Of a stretch of 64,000 nt of DNA, positions 7,961 to 17,534 are shown one piece after another. The notes under the pieces are model-generated. The model was given only the letters and a program-made list of their open reading frames with translations, was not told the DNA's origin and did not search any database. Positions within the stretch are counted from its first letter, which is position 1. Every line of letters starts with the position of its first letter. The position numbers and the translations under genes were made by a program. Source of the stretch: Syntrophobacter fumaroxidans MPOB (GTDB lineage: Bacteria; Desulfobacterota; Syntrophobacteria; Syntrophobacterales; Syntrophobacteraceae); contig NC_008554.1 in NCBI RefSeq assembly GCF_000014965.1, forward strand, positions 248,001-312,000, given 5' to 3'.

Positions 7961-8632
7961 ATACCAAAAAATAGGTGAGGTGATTATGCGCAACGCACAG
8001 AAGAGCTGCCATGACTTCCCGAGGGCGCTGCGGAAATACGGATAGGGGTATCAGGAAGGAGCTCAGGGGAGTTTCTGCTGTTTGCCCTCCTCGATCAGGA
8101 GTATGCTTGCTCCGTAAACGCCGGCTTTTGGCTCACGGTAGCCGCAATTTGTCCATGTTCAGGCAATGTCTCGGCCTTCGGCGGTTTTTCATACGAATTG
8201 GCGTTTAAGATGGTAACATTATCAATCACGCATAAATTTCGCCTTTCATATATTCAACCAACGTAACCTTACGAATGATCTTTTTGAATGATCGCTTTGG
8301 CGTAGGGATATGGCATGACACGCCATCCCAACAGCCTGGTGAACGAGTGTTGTTCAGTCCTGAAGCGAATCGGCATCAATAGTCTGCTCACGGGAAAAAG
8401 CCCTTCTCGTCCTCGCCGCCTTCCATTTTTTGACCGTTAAGGCTCTGCTTGACTCTGATTGAACACATGTACCCGTATATCGAGAGCAGGTCGGCTTCTC
8501 CGGCCGAAACAATCCAATGCCGAGCGCTACTTGGACACGAATTTCAGGGCTTGTGGTTTCGATGATTTAACAGGTATGATATATTGGATCATGAGGCTGC
8601 ACTTCCACTCTGCAAGCACGAGAGGATTTGCC
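7961..8632. other. Long intergenic stretch after abiEii
   Basis: About 670 bases without a convincing gene. A 44-codon frame on the minus strand (8229 to 8095, GTG start, product beginning VIDNVTILNANSYEKPP) is the best candidate but has no recognised family. The plus-strand frame at 8011-8208 looks like chance. At 8202-8220 there is a fragment resembling one end of the inverted-repeat element found at 19658, 31638 and 42102. TTGTGG (8551) and TATGAT (8575) with an 18-base gap could be a weak promoter for the next gene. Confidence 0.4.
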
Positions 8633-11470
8633 GTGGCCAAGGTTCCCGATAGAAGGGTTCTCCTCATCGGCTGGGATGCCGCCGACTGGAAGGTGATCGG
8701 TCCGCTTCTCGACGCGGGCAAGATGCCCCACCTGGATCGCTTCATCAATTCAGGGGTCATGGGCAATCTCGCGACTCTCTACCCCGACCTCTCCCCCATG
8801 CTGTGGACGTCCATCGCCACCGGGAAAAGGCCGTTCAAACACGGCATCCTCGGATTCATCGAGCCGGATCCTCACACCGGCGGCATTCGGCCCATCACGA
8901 ACCTGTCCCGGAAGACCAAGACAATCTGGAATATTCTCAGCCAGACGGGCAGGAAGTGCAATGTCGTCGGGTGGTGGCCTTCCCATCCGGCGGAACCGAT
9001 CAACGGGGTCATGGTTTCCAACCGGTACCAGAAGGCGGTCGGCCCGCTCGATCGGCCATGGCCCCTCGTGCCGGGGACTGTGCACCCCGCGCGGCTGGTT
9101 CGAAACCTCGCGAATCTTCGCTTTCATCCTCAGCAACTCCACTCCGGGCACATCCACCCGTTTGTTCCGAAGTTTTCCGAAATCGACCAGGATCGGGACC
9201 ACAGGCTCGAGAGCCTGGCGAAGATCATCAGCGAGTGCCTCAGCATAGAGGCCGCCGCGCTGGCCCTGATGCACCACGAACCCTGGGACTTCACGGCGGT
9301 TTACTTCGACGGCATCGACCATTTCTGCCACGGCTTCATGCGCTATCACCCCCCGCGCGCGGACTGGGTCGACGAGCGGGACTTCGAGCTCTACAGCCGG
9401 GTGGTGGAGAGCGGCTACATCCTGCACGACATCATGCTGGGCCGGCTCCTCGAGAAGGCGGGAGAGGACGCGACCGTGCTTCTTGTCTCCGATCACGGGT
9501 TCAAGAGCGACAATCTGCGGCCGCGCCATATCCCGCGGGAGCCCGCGGGTCCCGCCGTGATGCACCGCCATTACGGGGTTTTTGCCATGAAGGGCCCCGG
9601 AATAAAAGAAGATGAAAGGGTCTACGGGGCCGGCATCCTGGACGTCTGCCCGACTGTCCTGAGCCTTTTCGGCCTTCCCGTGGGGCTCGACATGGACGGA
9701 AAACCCCTGGGCGGGGCGTTCCAAGACCGGCCCGGCATCGAGACCATCGCCAGCTGGGACCAGCTCGAAGGCTCCGCGGGAATGCACGGTCCCGAGATGA
9801 AGATCGATCCGGTGGACGCGAGCGAGGCCATAAAACAGCTCGTGGCCCTGGGCTACATCGAAAAGCCGAGCGAAGACCGGGAGGAGGCCGTCGCCGAGAC
9901 GGTGCGCGAGCTCCGCTACAACCAGGCGCGCTCTTGCATGGACGCGAACCGTTATGCGGATGCCGTGTCGATTCTCGAGGACCTGGTTGAAGGGTGGCCC
10001 TTCGAACACCGATTCGGAATTCAACTCGTCACCTGCTACCAGGCCATGGGATGGCTCGCGGATGCCCGGAAGCTGCTGGAGAGCCTTTTTCGACGAAAAG
10101 AGGAAGACGCGCTTGCTTCGCGGGAAAAGCTCCGCCTGTTCACGGAAGAGAGAACGGGGAAGAAGCCGGAGGAGTGGAGCGAGGAGGAATTGAGGGAGCT
10201 GCGGGAGCTCAGGGGGAGGTCTTCATGGAATCCCTATGCCGTGGAATACCTCATGGGCTCCCTCCTCTTCTCCGAAGGGCAAAAGGAAGCCGCGCTCGAC
10301 CACCTCAAAAGGGCCGAAGCCGCCGCTCCCGGGGAGCCCGGGATTCATGCGAAGCTCGGGGCGGTGTACCTGCGCATGAAACGCTGGGAGGACGCGGAGC
10401 TTTCCTTCGGCAAAGCCGTGGCGCTCGATCCGGACTGTGCCGAAGCCTACCGAGGGCTCGCCCTCTGCCATCTTCCACGGCGGCGCAACACGGATGCGGC
10501 GCAGGCGGCCCTCGAGGCCATCGGCAGGGTTTACTTCGACCCCATGAGCCATTTCCTGCTGGGAGTCGCCCTGCACCGGCTTGGGCACATCCCGAGGGCG
10601 CTCGAGGCGCTGAAGGTCGCCGTCTCGCAAAACCCGAACTTCCCCCGGGCTCATCGGCGGCTTTCCCTCATCTACAAAAACCGCCTTCAGGATGTCGAAC
10701 GGGCTGCGATACACCACGCACTAGCCGTCGAGGCGGCCCGGCGCGTCTGGAACGTCCGGAGAAAGAGGGTCGCGACGTCCCGGGAAGAAGCGGCAGAGGC
10801 AATAGGTATGCGGGCGGGAATCGAGCCCGTGGCCGCGAAGGTTGACACATGCTCCGTGCCGGCGGTCTCACCGACTTGCGGCGCGGTGGACCTGCGCGAG
10901 ACCGTCGTGGTGGTCACGGGCCTTCCACGCTCGGGCACCTCCATGATGATGCAGATGCTCGCCGCCGGAGGCATAGAGCCCCTGACCGACGGCAAGCGGG
11001 AGCCGGATGCCCTGAACCCGAAGGGCTACTTCGAGTTCGAACCGGCAAAAAACCTCCAGCGGGACGCATCGTGGCTGCCGGGCGCCAGGGGCAAGGCGGT
11101 GAAAGTCGTGGCGCAGTTGCTCCCCCATCTCAGCCCCGGCCTCGACTACCGGGTGGTCTTCATGGAACGGGAGATGGAGGAAGTCCTGCAATCCCAGGAA
11201 CGGATGCTGGGGCACCGGTCGAAAGAGGGGGCGGTCCCGGCGAGTGGGAAGCTGAAGGAGGTGTTCTCCGCCCAGGTTTCAGCGATAAGGAAGATGCTCG
11301 CCTCGCGCGGCATCCCCACACTTTCCATTGCATATGGTGACAGCCTCGAGAAACCTCGGGAGACGGCGGCGAGAGTCAACGCTTTCCTCGGGGGAGGACT
11401 GGATGAGGGCCGCATGGCCGCGGCGGTGGACCCCCGGTTGAAAACGGTCATCGGGGCAAAGAGTGCTTGA
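8633..11470 (+). CDS. Alkaline-phosphatase-superfamily hydrolase with TPR and sulfotransferase-like domains
   Basis: Three modules in one 945-residue protein. Residues 1 to about 400 are a type I phosphodiesterase/nucleotide-pyrophosphatase fold: metal Asp in LLIGWDAADW (D15), nucleophile region MLWTSIATGK (about 57-65), FDGIDHFCHG and VSDHGFKSD. The middle (about 420-740) is helical with TPR-like repeats (for example AVYLRMKRWEDAELSFGKAV). The last ~190 residues start with TGLPRSGTSMMMQML, the PAPS-binding-like loop of the sulfotransferase superfamily. No signal peptide is seen, so it is probably cytoplasmic. The GTG at 8633 has AGAGG 7 bases upstream; longer starts to 8459 are open but lack a site and family similarity. 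Substrate unknown; modification of a surface polymer is a guess. Confidence 0.85.
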   Translation: MAKVPDRRVLLIGWDAADWKVIGPLLDAGKMPHLDRFINSGVMGNLATLYPDLSPMLWTSIATGKRPFKHGILGFIEPDPHTGGIRPITNLSRKTKTIWNILSQTGRKCNVVGWWPSHPAEPINGVMVSNRYQKAVGPLDRPWPLVPGTVHPARLVRNLANLRFHPQQLHSGHIHPFVPKFSEIDQDRDHRLESLAKIISECLSIEAAALALMHHEPWDFTAVYFDGIDHFCHGFMRYHPPRADWVDERDFELYSRVVESGYILHDIMLGRLLEKAGEDATVLLVSDHGFKSDNLRPRHIPREPAGPAVMHRHYGVFAMKGPGIKEDERVYGAGILDVCPTVLSLFGLPVGLDMDGKPLGGAFQDRPGIETIASWDQLEGSAGMHGPEMKIDPVDASEAIKQLVALGYIEKPSEDREEAVAETVRELRYNQARSCMDANRYADAVSILEDLVEGWPFEHRFGIQLVTCYQAMGWLADARKLLESLFRRKEEDALASREKLRLFTEERTGKKPEEWSEEELRELRELRGRSSWNPYAVEYLMGSLLFSEGQKEAALDHLKRAEAAAPGEPGIHAKLGAVYLRMKRWEDAELSFGKAVALDPDCAEAYRGLALCHLPRRRNTDAAQAALEAIGRVYFDPMSHFLLGVALHRLGHIPRALEALKVAVSQNPNFPRAHRRLSLIYKNRLQDVERAAIHHALAVEAARRVWNVRRKRVATSREEAAEAIGMRAGIEPVAAKVDTCSVPAVSPTCGAVDLRETVVVVTGLPRSGTSMMMQMLAAGGIEPLTDGKREPDALNPKGYFEFEPAKNLQRDASWLPGARGKAVKVVAQLLPHLSPGLDYRVVFMEREMEEVLQSQERMLGHRSKEGAVPASGKLKEVFSAQVSAIRKMLASRGIPTLSIAYGDSLEKPRETAARVNAFLGGGLDEGRMAAAVDPRLKTVIGAKSA

Positions 11471-11523
11471 GTCGACGACTTGCCCCTTTTCGCTTGAGCG
11501 AGTGAAACACGAGGAGTGATGCC

Positions 11524-13128
11524 ATGACAAGACCAAGGCGGGATGAGGACAGTTTGTTGACGGCGCATCTTGCGAAACGACTCACGGCCTACTCGGCAGC
11601 CGCCGGGGTTGTGCTGGCCATGAGCCCGCGAGCGGAAGCGGCCATCCGCTGGTTCCAACCCGCGACACCTCTTACCGTCGATCATTCGACCAGCATAAGC
11701 ATCGACATGGACAACGATGGAATCCCCGATTTTTCTTTTGCCTGGACGGGTTCTACATTTGATGTCGCGAGTGTGGTCGTCAACAGGAAGCATGCCGCAA
11801 ATCGCTTCGATGGCACAGGCAATGTGGCACAAAGGCTCCTGAAGGGCTACGTGGTTCATCCAACATTGGATGTTGGTGCAGCTCTCTTGATGAGAGCCGA
11901 ATGGGACTGCCTTCCTTCCTCTTCTGCCCGGCGCATTGCACGGCCTATGACCTGCTACCCCACCTATCTATGGGGAGCAGGCGCGTTCAATGAGGGCGCA
12001 AGCGGCTATGTCGGAGTAAGATTTAGGGGAGGGGGCGGCGAGGACTACAACGGATGGATCCACTTCACCGGAGGCACCAGTGCCCAGCACCTCTCCGGCA
12101 GGATCGACGAGTGGGCCTACGAGGATTCCGGCGGGGCCATCAAGGCGGGGGCCAGCACCATCGCGCACGCCTTTCTTGACGATCTGAACGGCAATGGTTT
12201 CTCCGAGTATGCACTGCTCCGGGTGATACAAGGAGCTTCCTACTTTAGCTCAGTCCTGACCAATGACATTGTTACCAGGACCCGGATCAAAGAGGTGCCG
12301 TGCCTTGGGCCCCAGTTTCGTCCCGTGGGCATGACCAGAATCAATAACGTCGACGGCAATGGCAACCCCGCTCTGGCAATTCTGGGCGTGAGGGAAAATG
12401 CCGCGAAAGAAATCCTTGCGGTCCGGGTTGAGCTGAGAAACCCCGCCAGCGGTGAGCTCATAAGAAACATCGGGTTTGCCAAGGGCTACAGGCCCAGTGG
12501 GCTGAGGTGGCTCAACAGGGATATGAACGGCAACGGTGTGGGGGAAATAGCGGTGCTCGGCACCCATCCGGCCACCGGCAGATCGGTGGTGGAGATCAGG
12601 GACCTGCTCACGGGCGCCCTGGTGAAGAGAATAACCGTGGGGCCGGACAGTACGGTCGAATCCATCGGGCTTTCGTACTCGAACGATCTGAACGGCAACG
12701 GCTCCCAGGAGCTGGTGGTGCTTCAGAGAAATGCCAAGACGCTTCGCAGCCGCCTCAACGTTGTAGACACCAAAACAGGGAAGAGGATCAAGACCATCCC
12801 ATGCCTCAGTGAATCGTGGGTTCCCGTCGGCATCGCATCGGTTGGGGACTTGAACGGGAACAAGAGCCTCGAGCAGGGAATTCTTGCCAGGAGGGCAACC
12901 GCGAACAAAGTAGTCGTGAAGATAATGGATGTGCGCACGGGCAGCATTCTTCGCACCGTGTCCTTCAACAGCAGGTATTCGCCCCAGGCTCTTGCCACAG
13001 GGGACGTCGATGGAAATGGAGTTCATGAGCTGGGGGTCCTCGGGACCAATCCGGCCGATGCAACGAATAGAATCGAAATCCGGGATCCCGTTACCGGGAG
13101 TCTGAAAGAGACCATCCTGATACCGTGA
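11524..13128 (+). CDS. Secreted FG-GAP/VCBS-like repeat protein, paralogue 1
   Basis: A 534-residue protein with a twin of the next gene. The N-terminus (LAKRLTAYSAAAGVVLAMSP then RAEAAIRW) looks like an export signal, cleaved near A37. Next comes a ~170-residue region with DMDNDGIPDFSF and GWIHFTGG..DEWAYEDSGGAIKAG. The second half has about six ~55-residue repeats, each with a D-x-N/D-G-N-G turn (LNGNGFSEYALL, VDGNGNPALAILG, MNGNGVGEIAVLG, LNGNGSQELVVLQ, LNGNKSLEQGILA, VDGNGVHELGVLG), as in calcium-binding FG-GAP/VCBS propeller blades. ATG with GAGGAG 7 bases upstream. Probably extracellular; function unknown. It lies 53 bases after the phosphohydrolase fusion gene. Confidence 0.75.
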   Translation: MTRPRRDEDSLLTAHLAKRLTAYSAAAGVVLAMSPRAEAAIRWFQPATPLTVDHSTSISIDMDNDGIPDFSFAWTGSTFDVASVVVNRKHAANRFDGTGNVAQRLLKGYVVHPTLDVGAALLMRAEWDCLPSSSARRIARPMTCYPTYLWGAGAFNEGASGYVGVRFRGGGGEDYNGWIHFTGGTSAQHLSGRIDEWAYEDSGGAIKAGASTIAHAFLDDLNGNGFSEYALLRVIQGASYFSSVLTNDIVTRTRIKEVPCLGPQFRPVGMTRINNVDGNGNPALAILGVRENAAKEILAVRVELRNPASGELIRNIGFAKGYRPSGLRWLNRDMNGNGVGEIAVLGTHPATGRSVVEIRDLLTGALVKRITVGPDSTVESIGLSYSNDLNGNGSQELVVLQRNAKTLRSRLNVVDTKTGKRIKTIPCLSESWVPVGIASVGDLNGNKSLEQGILARRATANKVVVKIMDVRTGSILRTVSFNSRYSPQALATGDVDGNGVHELGVLGTNPADATNRIEIRDPVTGSLKETILIP

Positions 13129-13354
13129 TCCCGGGAAGGCCCCTGTGCGGCAGGAAAACGGAGACTTGGAAGAGGTCGGAGCAGCGGCCCGCAATGCCGC
13201 ATTTAGAGACCGTGACCCGGGAAAGGGGGGCGGCTCCGCAGGCACTGAACCCATCCTGACATGGCTGTCGAGCCGCTTCTCCCGCGTCCGGGCAGGTCTC
13301 GCCCATGCGGAGTGATTCCGCACGCCCCATGGAGCCGGGTTCGCCGTCGCCTGG

Positions 13355-13382
13355 TTGACATAAAATCTGACCGCTGTATACT
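13355..13382 (+). promoter_or_regulatory. sigma-70 promoter for paralogue 2
   Basis: TTGACA (13355-13360) and TATACT (13377-13382) with a 16-base spacer, placing the start near 13389 and leaving a leader of about 110 bases before the ATG at 13500. It suggests the second paralogue can be expressed independently of the first. Confidence 0.75.
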
Positions 13383-13499
13383 GAGGTCATTAAATCCCGG
13401 GTCTCCATATAGCGGTTGAATCGGTCGTTTCAGAAATACGGGTTCATGATTCAAGTCGGACCCAGTTCCACGGGCAATTCAGCAACGAGGATCGATGCC

Positions 13500-15107
13500 A
13501 TGACAAAACCGAGAAACAACGAGGACGGTTTGTTGGCGGCACATCTTGCGAAACGACTCACCGCATACTCTGCGGCCGCCGGCCTGGTGCTGGCGATGAG
13601 CCCTCAGGCGGAATCGGCCATCCATTGGTTCCATCCCTCCACACCTTTTGAGGTCGATCATTCGCATACCAAGACCATCGACATGGACAACGATGGAACC
13701 GGCGATATTTCTTTTGGCTTGCAGCCGATGGGGAAGACGTTCTGGAGTCTGGCCGTCAACCGAAAGAATGCGGCCGGCCGCTTCGACGGCACGGGCCGCC
13801 TGGTGCGAAGGCTGGAGAAAGGCAGCATGGTGACCCCCTCCCTGGATGCCGATGCGGCCGTATTGATGAACGAGCGCTATTTCACTACATGCTATCCCGC
13901 CAATGGCACGAACACGTCCATCATTTGCAGATGGTGGACTGTCTGGGGGGACGGGGCGTTCAACAAGGAGGCGAAGGGCTATGTCGGAGTGAAATTCCGG
14001 GGAGGGAGCGGCAAGGACTACAACGGCTGGGTCCACTTCACCGGAGGCAATGATCCGGCGGACCTCTCCGGAACGATCGACGAGTGGGCCTACGAGGATT
14101 CCGGCGGGGCCATCAAGGCGGGAGCCGTCACCAGCCAGGCGGCGCACGCCTTTCTGTCCGATCTCAGCGGCAACGGCTCCCCCGAGCTTGCACTGCTCCA
14201 GGTGACGCAGGGTTCCTCCTTCGGGGGCTCCGTACTGATCCGGGACATCGCCACCGGAGATGAAATCAGGCAGGTGCAGTGCCTTGGGCCCCTGTTTCGT
14301 CCCGTGAGCATGGCCAGAATCAGTAACGTCGACGGCAATGGCAACCCCGCCCTGGCGATTCTGGGCGTGCGGGAAAATGCCGCGAAAGAAATCCTTGCGG
14401 TCCGGGTTGAGCTGAGAAACCCCGCCAGCGGTGAGCTCATAAGAAACATCGGCTTTTCCAAGGGCTGCAGACCCGTGGCTCTGAGGTGGCTCAACAGGGA
14501 TATGAACGGCAGCGGCGTCGGGGAGCTGGCGGTGCTCGGCACCCATCCGGACGGCGGCAGATCGATGGTGGAGATCAGGGACCTGCTCACGGGCGCCCTG
14601 GTGAAGAGAATAACCGTGGGGCCGGACAGTACGGTCGAGTCCATCGGGCTGTCGTACTCGAACGATCTGAACGGCAACGGCTCCCAGGAGCTGGTGGTGC
14701 TTCAGAGGAAGGCCGCCACGCAGGTCAGCCACCTTAAAGTGGTGGACACCGGGACCGGCAGGACGATCAAGACCATCCCATGCCTCAGTGAATCGTGGAT
14801 TCCCGTCGACATCGCATCGATCGGGGATCTGAACGGGAACGGTAGCCTCGAACAGGGCGTGCTTGCGAGGAGCGCAACCGGGGAGAAAGTGGTGGTGAAG
14901 ATCATGGACCTGCGCGCGGGCAAAGCGCTCCGAAACGTATCGTTCAACAGCGCGTTTTTGCCCCAAAAGCTTGCCGCGGGCGACATCAACGGTGACGGCG
15001 TCTATGATCTGGGCGTTCTCGGGATCAATCTGCTCGATGCAACGACGGGAATCGAAATCCGGGATCCCGTCACCAGGAGTCTGATAAAGACGATCCTGAT
15101 ACCTTGA
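13500..15107 (+). CDS. Secreted FG-GAP/VCBS-like repeat protein, paralogue 2
   Basis: Tandem duplicate of the preceding gene (535 residues from this start). The architecture is the same: export signal KRLTAYSAAAGLVLAMSP then QAESAIHW, an N-terminal domain ending DEWAYEDSGGAIKAG, then about six DxNGNG-type repeats. The N-terminal halves have drifted (this copy has an extra stretch TNTSIICRWWTVWGD), while parts of the repeat region are almost identical at DNA level to the first copy. The ATG at 13500 is chosen because it aligns with the first paralogue's start and has CGAGGA 8 bases upstream; the longer frame back to 13416 has no support. Function unknown, presumably a surface or matrix protein. 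Confidence 0.75.
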   Translation: MTKPRNNEDGLLAAHLAKRLTAYSAAAGLVLAMSPQAESAIHWFHPSTPFEVDHSHTKTIDMDNDGTGDISFGLQPMGKTFWSLAVNRKNAAGRFDGTGRLVRRLEKGSMVTPSLDADAAVLMNERYFTTCYPANGTNTSIICRWWTVWGDGAFNKEAKGYVGVKFRGGSGKDYNGWVHFTGGNDPADLSGTIDEWAYEDSGGAIKAGAVTSQAAHAFLSDLSGNGSPELALLQVTQGSSFGGSVLIRDIATGDEIRQVQCLGPLFRPVSMARISNVDGNGNPALAILGVRENAAKEILAVRVELRNPASGELIRNIGFSKGCRPVALRWLNRDMNGSGVGELAVLGTHPDGGRSMVEIRDLLTGALVKRITVGPDSTVESIGLSYSNDLNGNGSQELVVLQRKAATQVSHLKVVDTGTGRTIKTIPCLSESWIPVDIASIGDLNGNGSLEQGVLARSATGEKVVVKIMDLRAGKALRNVSFNSAFLPQKLAAGDINGDGVYDLGVLGINLLDATTGIEIRDPVTRSLIKTILIP

Positions 15108-15939
15108 TTCCGCAAGGGCTCCTGTAAGGCAGGAAAGAGCAGACCCGGGGGGGCGGCGCGCCGGCCGGGGATGCCGGATGTGAAGACCGTCACCCGAGCC
15201 TGGGGGTGACGGCACGGCACAGTGCCCGTCCTGACGGGGGTTGGATCGATCAAGTGCCGTGACCGGGAACTGCATAACTCGACGCACACAACCGGGGGTG
15301 ATTCGTGCGGCCGTGTTTTGCCCTGCTTGACGGGACTTGTCCGAAAGAGGGGAAAGCCAGTCCGCTCCCACCGGGCTGAGTATCGACGGATTGCGGAGCT
15401 TCGCAGTCTCGCCGCGGACCGGTTCCGTGGCTGGCTGATTGAGAATAATGAACATTGTTTGCACGGAGCGGTTTCTCCTGCGGATTTGCGATTCAGGCGC
15501 GGGACTTGCCTCTCGGTGTATTATTGTTTTGGAGGAAGTTTAAAAACGCCGATTATATTGTTTTACGGAGCTAGCGCGTTTGTGCGGCCTGCCCGGTATC
15601 AGCCCAGGGAAAGGGCATGGAGCGGGTTTTTGCGTTCGGTTGCTCGCGGCCGGTCCTCGACTGTGTTGGCTTCGGTCGACGAATCCCGACGTTGACCGGC
15701 ACCCAATCGCGATGCCGGGAAAGGTGGAGCACGTGAAGGGAGACGCCTCTTTTTCAGCTCCGCATGAAGCGAAGGGCGTGAATCGAGGAGGCGTCGATTG
15801 AGCGAGACAGAGCGGCATCTGTACGCATGCTCGCGGGAAGCAGCCTGTCTCTTGCGTGGGCATTGGCGGGCGCGTTTGTTTGGCGGCGGTATAGCCAATG
15901 GCCCATCGAATGCGAACATTGGATCGAAAAGGAGAGAAA
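15108..15939. other. Intergenic region with duplicated 3' flank
   Basis: About 830 bases with no convincing gene; a 157-codon plus-strand frame at 15222-15695 has biased, non-protein-like composition. The first ~130 bases resemble the DNA after paralogue 1 (13129-13260), for example ATGCCGGATGTGAAGACCGT against ATGCCGCATTTAGAGACCGT, so the duplication unit included downstream DNA. Confidence 0.5.
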
Positions 15940-17433
15940 ATGCGTTCACCCGGAAAGTATGCAGCGTGGAGGATACTCTGCACCGTCAGCCTGGTGGTCG
16001 TCATCGGTGTTTTCTTCGCGGTGTCGCCGGGCGTGTCGCAGGCGCAACAGCTGCGGCAGGCACCTTTGAACCCGGATTTTCTGAAATACAGGGAGCAGCT
16101 CGGACAGGGAAGAAGCCCTCTGAGAGTCACCGGGGAGGGACATGCCCTGGGGTACATTCCCCCTCCCATCGACCTTTCTTATGCGAAGAACCTCCCGGAT
16201 GCCGACAGCCGGGCGGCCGCGGTCGAGGCGGTGACCTATCCGGCGACCTACGACCTGCGCACCCAGCATCGGGTCACCTCGGTCAGGGACCAGGGGGACT
16301 GCGGTTCGTGCTGGGCATTCGCCACCTACGCTTCCGTGGAATCCAAGCTCAAGGGCGCTTCCGGAACCGGTCCGTCGACCAACTATTCCGAACAGCATCT
16401 CAACGCGACCCACGGTTTTGACTGGGCGGAATGCGACGGCGGGAACGATTTCATTTCCATGGCCTACCTGGGACGCTGGAGCGGTCCCGTCAATGAAGCG
16501 GATGTTCCGTATCCGTACGCCGTCGATGAGACGGCGGCCGTGGTGAGGAAGCATATCCAGGACGTGGACCAGATCAAGGACCGCGCCAATTATACCGACA
16601 ACAACAGGATCAAGGCGGCCGTAACCAATCACGGCGCTCTTTACATTTCCTTCAAATGGCTCGATACCCGCTACAATGCGGCCAAATACGCCTACTGGAA
16701 CAACGGGACGAGCGGCGAAGGTCATGCCGTGGCCATCATCGGCTGGAACGACAATTATTCCAGAACGAACTTCAAGAAGGCCGGCACCGCACTGCCCGGC
16801 GGAAACGGCGCGTTTCTCGTGAAGAACAGCTGGGGAACCACCTGGGGCAACAAGGGCTACTTCTGGATGTCCTACTACGACAAATCGTTGCAGACCGGCA
16901 CGTCGTTCAGGGGGATTCAAGCGACATCTAACTACAAACGCAGCTACCAGTACGATCCCCTTGGCTGGGTCACCAGTCTGGGCGTCGACACAACGGTGTT
17001 GTGGGGCGCCAACATCTTCACCGCCAGATCCGATGCCCCCGCGATCAAGGCCGTCAGCTTCTACACGGGAGCACCGAATACCAAGGTGACGATATATGTC
17101 CGCAAAAACGTGTCGGCGACCAACCCGAAAAGTGGGACCCAGGTCGGAGCGGCGGTGACGAAGACCATCCCGACCATGGGATACCACACGGTCGTCTTCT
17201 CCACGCCGAAGGCGGTCACTGCCGGCAAGAAATTCTCGGTCCTGATCAAGTTCAATACCCCGGGATTCAAATATCCTCTGCCGGTCGAACTTGCCGCGGC
17301 CGACTATTCCAGCGGCGCCACCGCCTCCGCGAATCAGAGCTTCTACTCCACGGACGGCGTTGCCTGGACCGACATCACCACCTATGATTCGACCTGCAAC
17401 GTGTGCATCAAGGCGTTTGGCAGGGCTTCCTGA
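15940..17433 (+). CDS. Secreted papain-family (C1) cysteine protease with C-terminal beta domain
   Basis: A 497-residue exported protease. The signal peptide covers about 1-35 (ILCTVSLVVVIGVFFAVSP, cleavage near SQA-QQ). A short propeptide-like segment follows. The peptidase core shows the papain triad and oxyanion residue: Q118 and C124 in DQGDCGSCWAF, H262 in SGEGHAVAIIGW and N296 in LVKNSWGTTWG. Residues about 330-497 form a beta-rich domain like the lectin-like modules that follow many bacterial C1A peptidases, possibly for surface or carbohydrate binding. ATG 15940 follows GGAGAG by 3 bases; the earlier in-frame ATG at 15898 lacks a site. A strong terminator follows. Likely an extracellular or cell-surface protease. 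Confidence 0.9.
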   Translation: MRSPGKYAAWRILCTVSLVVVIGVFFAVSPGVSQAQQLRQAPLNPDFLKYREQLGQGRSPLRVTGEGHALGYIPPPIDLSYAKNLPDADSRAAAVEAVTYPATYDLRTQHRVTSVRDQGDCGSCWAFATYASVESKLKGASGTGPSTNYSEQHLNATHGFDWAECDGGNDFISMAYLGRWSGPVNEADVPYPYAVDETAAVVRKHIQDVDQIKDRANYTDNNRIKAAVTNHGALYISFKWLDTRYNAAKYAYWNNGTSGEGHAVAIIGWNDNYSRTNFKKAGTALPGGNGAFLVKNSWGTTWGNKGYFWMSYYDKSLQTGTSFRGIQATSNYKRSYQYDPLGWVTSLGVDTTVLWGANIFTARSDAPAIKAVSFYTGAPNTKVTIYVRKNVSATNPKSGTQVGAAVTKTIPTMGYHTVVFSTPKAVTAGKKFSVLIKFNTPGFKYPLPVELAAADYSSGATASANQSFYSTDGVAWTDITTYDSTCNVCIKAFGRAS

Positions 17434-17534
17434 GGCGCCTGGAGCCTGGAGCGGAGGCGCGCGGCGAAGTCCGTTTGGCGCCTCCGCTCCGTGGCCTCCA
17501 TGACCGCGCGCACTGAACAATCAGTTTTTTCGAG

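Noticed and set aside
8011-8208. A 65-codon plus-strand frame after abiEii
   Set aside because: Cys/Arg-rich chance frame without ribosome site; no relation to known toxin-antitoxin accessory genes.
13479-15464. A 661-codon minus-strand frame across paralogue 2 and its 3' flank
   Set aside because: A similar antisense frame exists in paralogue 1 only because the DNA is duplicated; no ribosome site and no domains.
15222-15695. A 157-codon plus-strand frame between paralogue 2 and the C1 protease
   Set aside because: Irregular composition, no ribosome site and no similarity noticed; partly covers duplicated non-coding flank.
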